This document shows positions 61,801 to 64,000 of a stretch of DNA of 64,000 nucleotides, one piece after another. The DNA is taken from NCBI GenBank assembly GCA_003952965.2, contig CM025851.1:1-64000 (forward strand), in the 5' to 3' direction. The position numbers and the translations under genes are program-made. How positions within the stretch are numbered: position 1 is the stretch's first letter; each line of letters opens with the position of its first letter. The notes below the pieces were generated by a model. That model had not been told where the DNA came from. It made no database searches and saw only the letters and a list, made by a program, of their open reading frames with translations. The DNA comes from Morella rubra (lineage: Eukaryota > Streptophyta > Magnoliopsida > Fagales > Myricaceae).

Positions 61801-63553
61801 AGAGTTTCAATCCTATAGCAGCCTTAAAATGCACTCCCAAAAAGCATACCATCAAGAAAATCACTTGGTGATACCATCTCCCTTCCTTTATTTGTTGTGG
61901 TGACACATTTCAGTTTTATGTGCTGCGGCTCATCTGTCCAAAAGTTCTCTGTGAGCAACACTGTGCAAATTTCTATATGATAAAAAATAAGACTTATAAT
62001 TAATGTACTAAAAATGATATAGACAATCTTAAATATTTCAGAACTAAAAACGAGTATTGTTCAATAGAAGCTTATATCTTCAGAAAATGCTTGAGAAACA
62101 CAAATAAAACCTGAACTGAAAGTCTTATTATGAGCAAACCCTTAAGCATCCATTCCATAAGCTTAGCTAGTAGGTGGATAGGATGAAGAAGTGAATATAA
62201 TAATGCGGAATTGCCTAAAAGAAACTATTGTAAGCATGCATAAAACAAGATTCCATTATGGGATAGAGATCTCAGACACTGGAAAGGCCCTCCTATAACC
62301 ATCCTCCATTAAAATTTCTCTACTGCATAGCCAAAACATAAGAAACAGCATCTTGCTTTTGTACTTGAAGATAAAAATTATACAAAACTAAGATTCAATT
62401 ATTGTTCCCCTGTCTTCTGTCTGTCAAAAACAATAACAAGCTAGCACCATCATCTTCAGCTACCAAAAACAACACAAGAAACAATATCCCCACACCGCCC
62501 ATCACATCAAATACTTAATCTCCTTCTCTTCCCTACACAAGATTAACAAAGCTATCATCAAACAACTCTTAACACTTCCAATTTTCTAGCCTCAGTCCAT
62601 TAATTACAACGAGAGCAAACCATATTTCAGTGGACCAAAGGAAACTTAATCCTTTCCTCTTCCAACCCATAAAATTCTCTAATTCTCCAATCTAATACAT
62701 AAAGTAGTTCATGAATAGGAAGAGAAACGAGTGGAAAAACTAGTTGAAGTACTCCAGATAAGAGCAAACTTTCCAACCTTAAGAAATCACATCTTCCATC
62801 GAGTCAAACATCTCTACATCATCTGCATCACAGAGTTTCAATCCTATAGCAGCCTTAAAATGCACTCCCAAAAAGCATATCAAGAAAATCTATAGGTAAT
62901 CCTCCAATAACCTTTGTCGGGAGAAAAAGAGAAAGTATTTTCCTTTTATACTCCTCAACAACATAATGCAACAACATTAATTGGTCAATCCCTGATAACA
63001 TAAGACGCAGATACATTGCAGAGGGCTTTATAAGAGTTCTTTAAAGAGTTGAACAGAAGTTTTATCATTCCCCGCTATCCAGGCAAAGGGTTTCCCACAG
63101 GAGGTTTACTATTACTCAATGTAATCATAGAATTTCACAGCAAGAAGAACAATTTTCAAACAGAAAGCCATGCAACAATTATAAACAACCTCAATTCCCA
63201 AGAGGAGTCAAAGGAGCAGTTTGAGTCCACGGTGCACAATATCCAGGATACCGACTTAATACAAACAGTGTTTAACTGCCTGAACTTCACTCACACAAGG
63301 ATAGATTAATCACAAAAAGACACAATTAACATATATGGATATTTAACACCATCTTACCCAAAATCTCCAACTTCTGATCATGTAGTACTGAACTTGCTGA
63401 ACTCCCATGTTGGTCTGAAATTATTTTGAGCTCATTTTCTATTTCTCTATTTCCACCCAATGACAGCTCAACTTTATGGGCAATATTCAAGTCACGGGCT
63501 GCATCTTCATGGTTTCCCAGAGATACATTCACTTTACCTCTCCTATACCAGGC
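46837..63553 (-). CDS. TPR-MYND-SET domain protein (5' end outside window)
   Basis: Eleven exons in transcription order: 63553-63358, 61120-60975, 59526-59140, 59045-58911, 57602-57465, 57271-57116, 56940-56701, 56297-56164, 51684-51570, 51000-50920 and 47034-46837. Phases close (641 codons plus stop). More 5' exons must lie beyond the right edge. SET proteins of the SMYD/ATXR type methylate lysines; plant TPR-SET members are poorly studied. Seen: TPR helices ([19 protein letters not shown]), start of SET ([19 protein letters not shown]), MYND-like cysteines ([25 protein letters not shown]), SET catalytic core [12 protein letters not shown] and LSYGPQ, post-SET CECSAC, then a C-terminal TPR-like helical part ([27 protein letters not shown]). 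Coding is 1.9 kb in 16.7 kb of DNA because of LINE insertions in introns. Confidence 0.9.
47263..47695 (-). other. Overlapping open frames in SET gene intron, unknown
   Basis: Two minus-strand frames (47486-47695 and 47263-47529) read as a possibly continuous sequence broken by a frameshift: [30 protein letters not shown], then [18 protein letters not shown]. They may be a gene or transposon relic. I do not recognise the family. Confidence 0.25.
47867..50200 (+). mobile_element. 5'-truncated L1-type LINE with target duplication
   Basis: Insertion 47882-50185, plus orientation, ending in a poly-A run and flanked by AAAATATGTGCTCCA (47867-47881 and 50186-50200). It encodes damaged reverse transcriptase pieces ([13 protein letters not shown] near 48630; [16 protein letters not shown] near 49094; zf-RVT-like end) with frameshifts. 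It starts inside the reverse transcriptase, so the endonuclease is missing: a typical truncated insertion. It is antisense to the SET gene, between its last two exons. Confidence 0.93.
50472..50763 (-). mobile_element. Short LINE 3' end fragment
   Basis: Begins on the plus strand with a T-run and the 3' end shared with the other LINEs (AGTACAAGGGACTATACC), and encodes on the minus strand [20 protein letters not shown] and [14 protein letters not shown], as in the other copies. About 290 bp remain, so this is a severely truncated insertion in the same intron as the copy at 47.9-50.2 kb. Confidence 0.85.
51853..52399. mobile_element. MITE-like repeat truncated by a LINE
   Basis: The left end reads ACAACCTCAAACTATAAGGG and continues through CACTTTGCACCCC to ATAAACTATTGATTTTCAAA; the right part has the inverted counterpart (GTGCAAAGTGTTTGAAATCAATAGC) but stops at 52399, where the LINE poly-T begins, before the terminal sequence is reached. 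The interior has tandem ACAAACTCCAA words. The missing end is not found on the other side of the LINE. Confidence 0.6.
52400..56085 (-). mobile_element. L1-type LINE with internally inverted 5' segment
   Basis: The 3' segment (52400 to about 53530) lies on the minus strand, starting on the plus strand with a poly-T tract, and encodes zf-RVT-type sequence ([23 protein letters not shown]). The 5' segment (about 53531-56085) lies on the plus strand: an endonuclease ([28 protein letters not shown]) and reverse transcriptase ([38 protein letters not shown]). Both are interrupted by stops and frameshifts. Relative to the 47.9-50.2 kb copy, about 280 bp between the two segments is missing. It lies in the SET gene intron between the exons at 56164 and 51684. 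Confidence 0.9.
58064..58081. repeat. Short telomere-like repeat
   Basis: Two and a half TTTAGGG-type units (TTAGGGTTTAGGGTTTA) in a SET gene intron. Plant-type telomeric units are common as short interstitial tracts; this one is too short to mean more. Confidence 0.7.
61021..61701. repeat. Perfect direct repeat, copy 1 (with real SET exon)
   Basis: Identical base for base to 61861-62541, 840 bp away. Includes most of the SET gene exon 60975-61120 and its upstream intron. After 61701 the sequence runs on as a shortened version of what follows copy 2. Confidence 0.97.
61861..62541. repeat. Perfect direct repeat, copy 2 (partial SET exon)
   Basis: Same 681 bp. It carries the acceptor and first 100 bp of the SET exon (61960 down to 61861), but the exon is cut in the codons after VSPS, so it has no proper donor. 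The following 355 bp are complete where copy 1 has gaps. Confidence 0.97.
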
Positions 63554-64000
63554 CTGCAGCAAGGACAAGTTATATTTGGAGATGACCACACACTACTTTC
63601 CAACAAGAAATACATGCACATAAGCACATCAATTTGAAATCAATAGTCATATGGCTTCCAATAAATATGAGTCAATCATGTCCAAAGTAATGATACAAGC
63701 CTTAGATAGAAATCTGCAACGCACTCAAATGGCCTTGTCGACTCTCTTTTAAACTGCATCTAGGTTCCTCGAACACTATGATATCCAACATTGGGAAAAT
63801 CCTTAATCAAGTTAGCTGACAAGTAGAGTGTACAATCCAGCCACAAGTATATAAAATGGGGATATCTAGAAAAAAGATGTCACATGTACGGAGTATTAGA
63901 AAACCAAAACAGAAGTAATAAAAATCCTCAAAATAGTGCTGTGCAGAACCTCACAAAACCAGACCCAATTTAACAGGAGGAATAGGATTTCTTCCCGGGC
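63554..64000. other. SET gene intron at the right edge
   Basis: Upstream of the most 5' exon that I could place. No further exon with TPR character was seen, so the rest of the N-terminus lies beyond the window. Confidence 0.5.

Noticed and set aside
1..64000. A linked gene cluster (for example P450, hydrolase, oxidoreductase and acetyltransferase as a metabolic cluster)
   Set aside because: The combination looks tempting, but the hydrolase, oxidoreductase and GNAT belong to conserved housekeeping-type families, strands alternate, and unrelated genes (ATG18, C2) are interspersed; nothing in the sequence shows co-regulation.

Overview
The window looks like nuclear DNA from a flowering plant, most likely a woody eudicot. 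The genes have many GT-AG introns, the proteins read as plant families (an ATG18-type autophagy protein, a CYP714-type P450, a COP1-interacting-protein-7-like protein), and the space between and inside genes is full of plant L1-type LINEs and small inverted-repeat transposons. Nine protein-coding genes could be modelled by hand from conserved peptides, splice sites and codon phase. No rRNA, tRNA, CRISPR array or bacterial-type operon was recognised.

Layout: an ATG18-like WD-repeat gene (+, 1971-6897) with a LINE fragment in its last intron; a zinc-free quinone oxidoreductase-like gene (-, 8128-11169); an alpha/beta hydrolase gene (+, about 11928-15713); a C2-domain gene (-, 16241-17288); a GNAT acetyltransferase gene (-, 17961-20118); a CYP714-type P450 gene (-, 21989-26596) with a duplicated block in intron 1; about 3.5 kb of AT-rich transposon-like DNA with a long inverted repeat; a plant-conserved WD40-type gene (+, 30210-34433); a CIP7-like gene (+, 37458-44872) with a 9-bp-TSD Mutator-type element in intron 4; and the 3' part of a TPR-MYND-SET domain gene (-, 46837-63553, continuing beyond the window), whose introns are swollen by at least three LINE insertions.

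The genes do not form one pathway. They are ordinary unlinked housekeeping or regulatory genes: autophagy, redox, lipid or ester hydrolysis, membrane-associated C2 signalling, acetylation, P450 (possibly gibberellin) metabolism, light-signalling-related and lysine-methyltransferase-like functions. I did not find a convincing new biological system. The interesting content is structural: a LINE with twin-priming inversion geometry, a LINE with clear target-site duplications, several partial exon duplications next to functional exons (GNAT, P450, WD40, SET genes), nested inverted-repeat elements, and a P450 whose I-helix threonine is replaced by alanine. Single-base frame breaks in otherwise well-conserved genes, plus tandem blocks where one copy is perfect in one part and gapped in another, suggest that some of the oddities are assembly errors.
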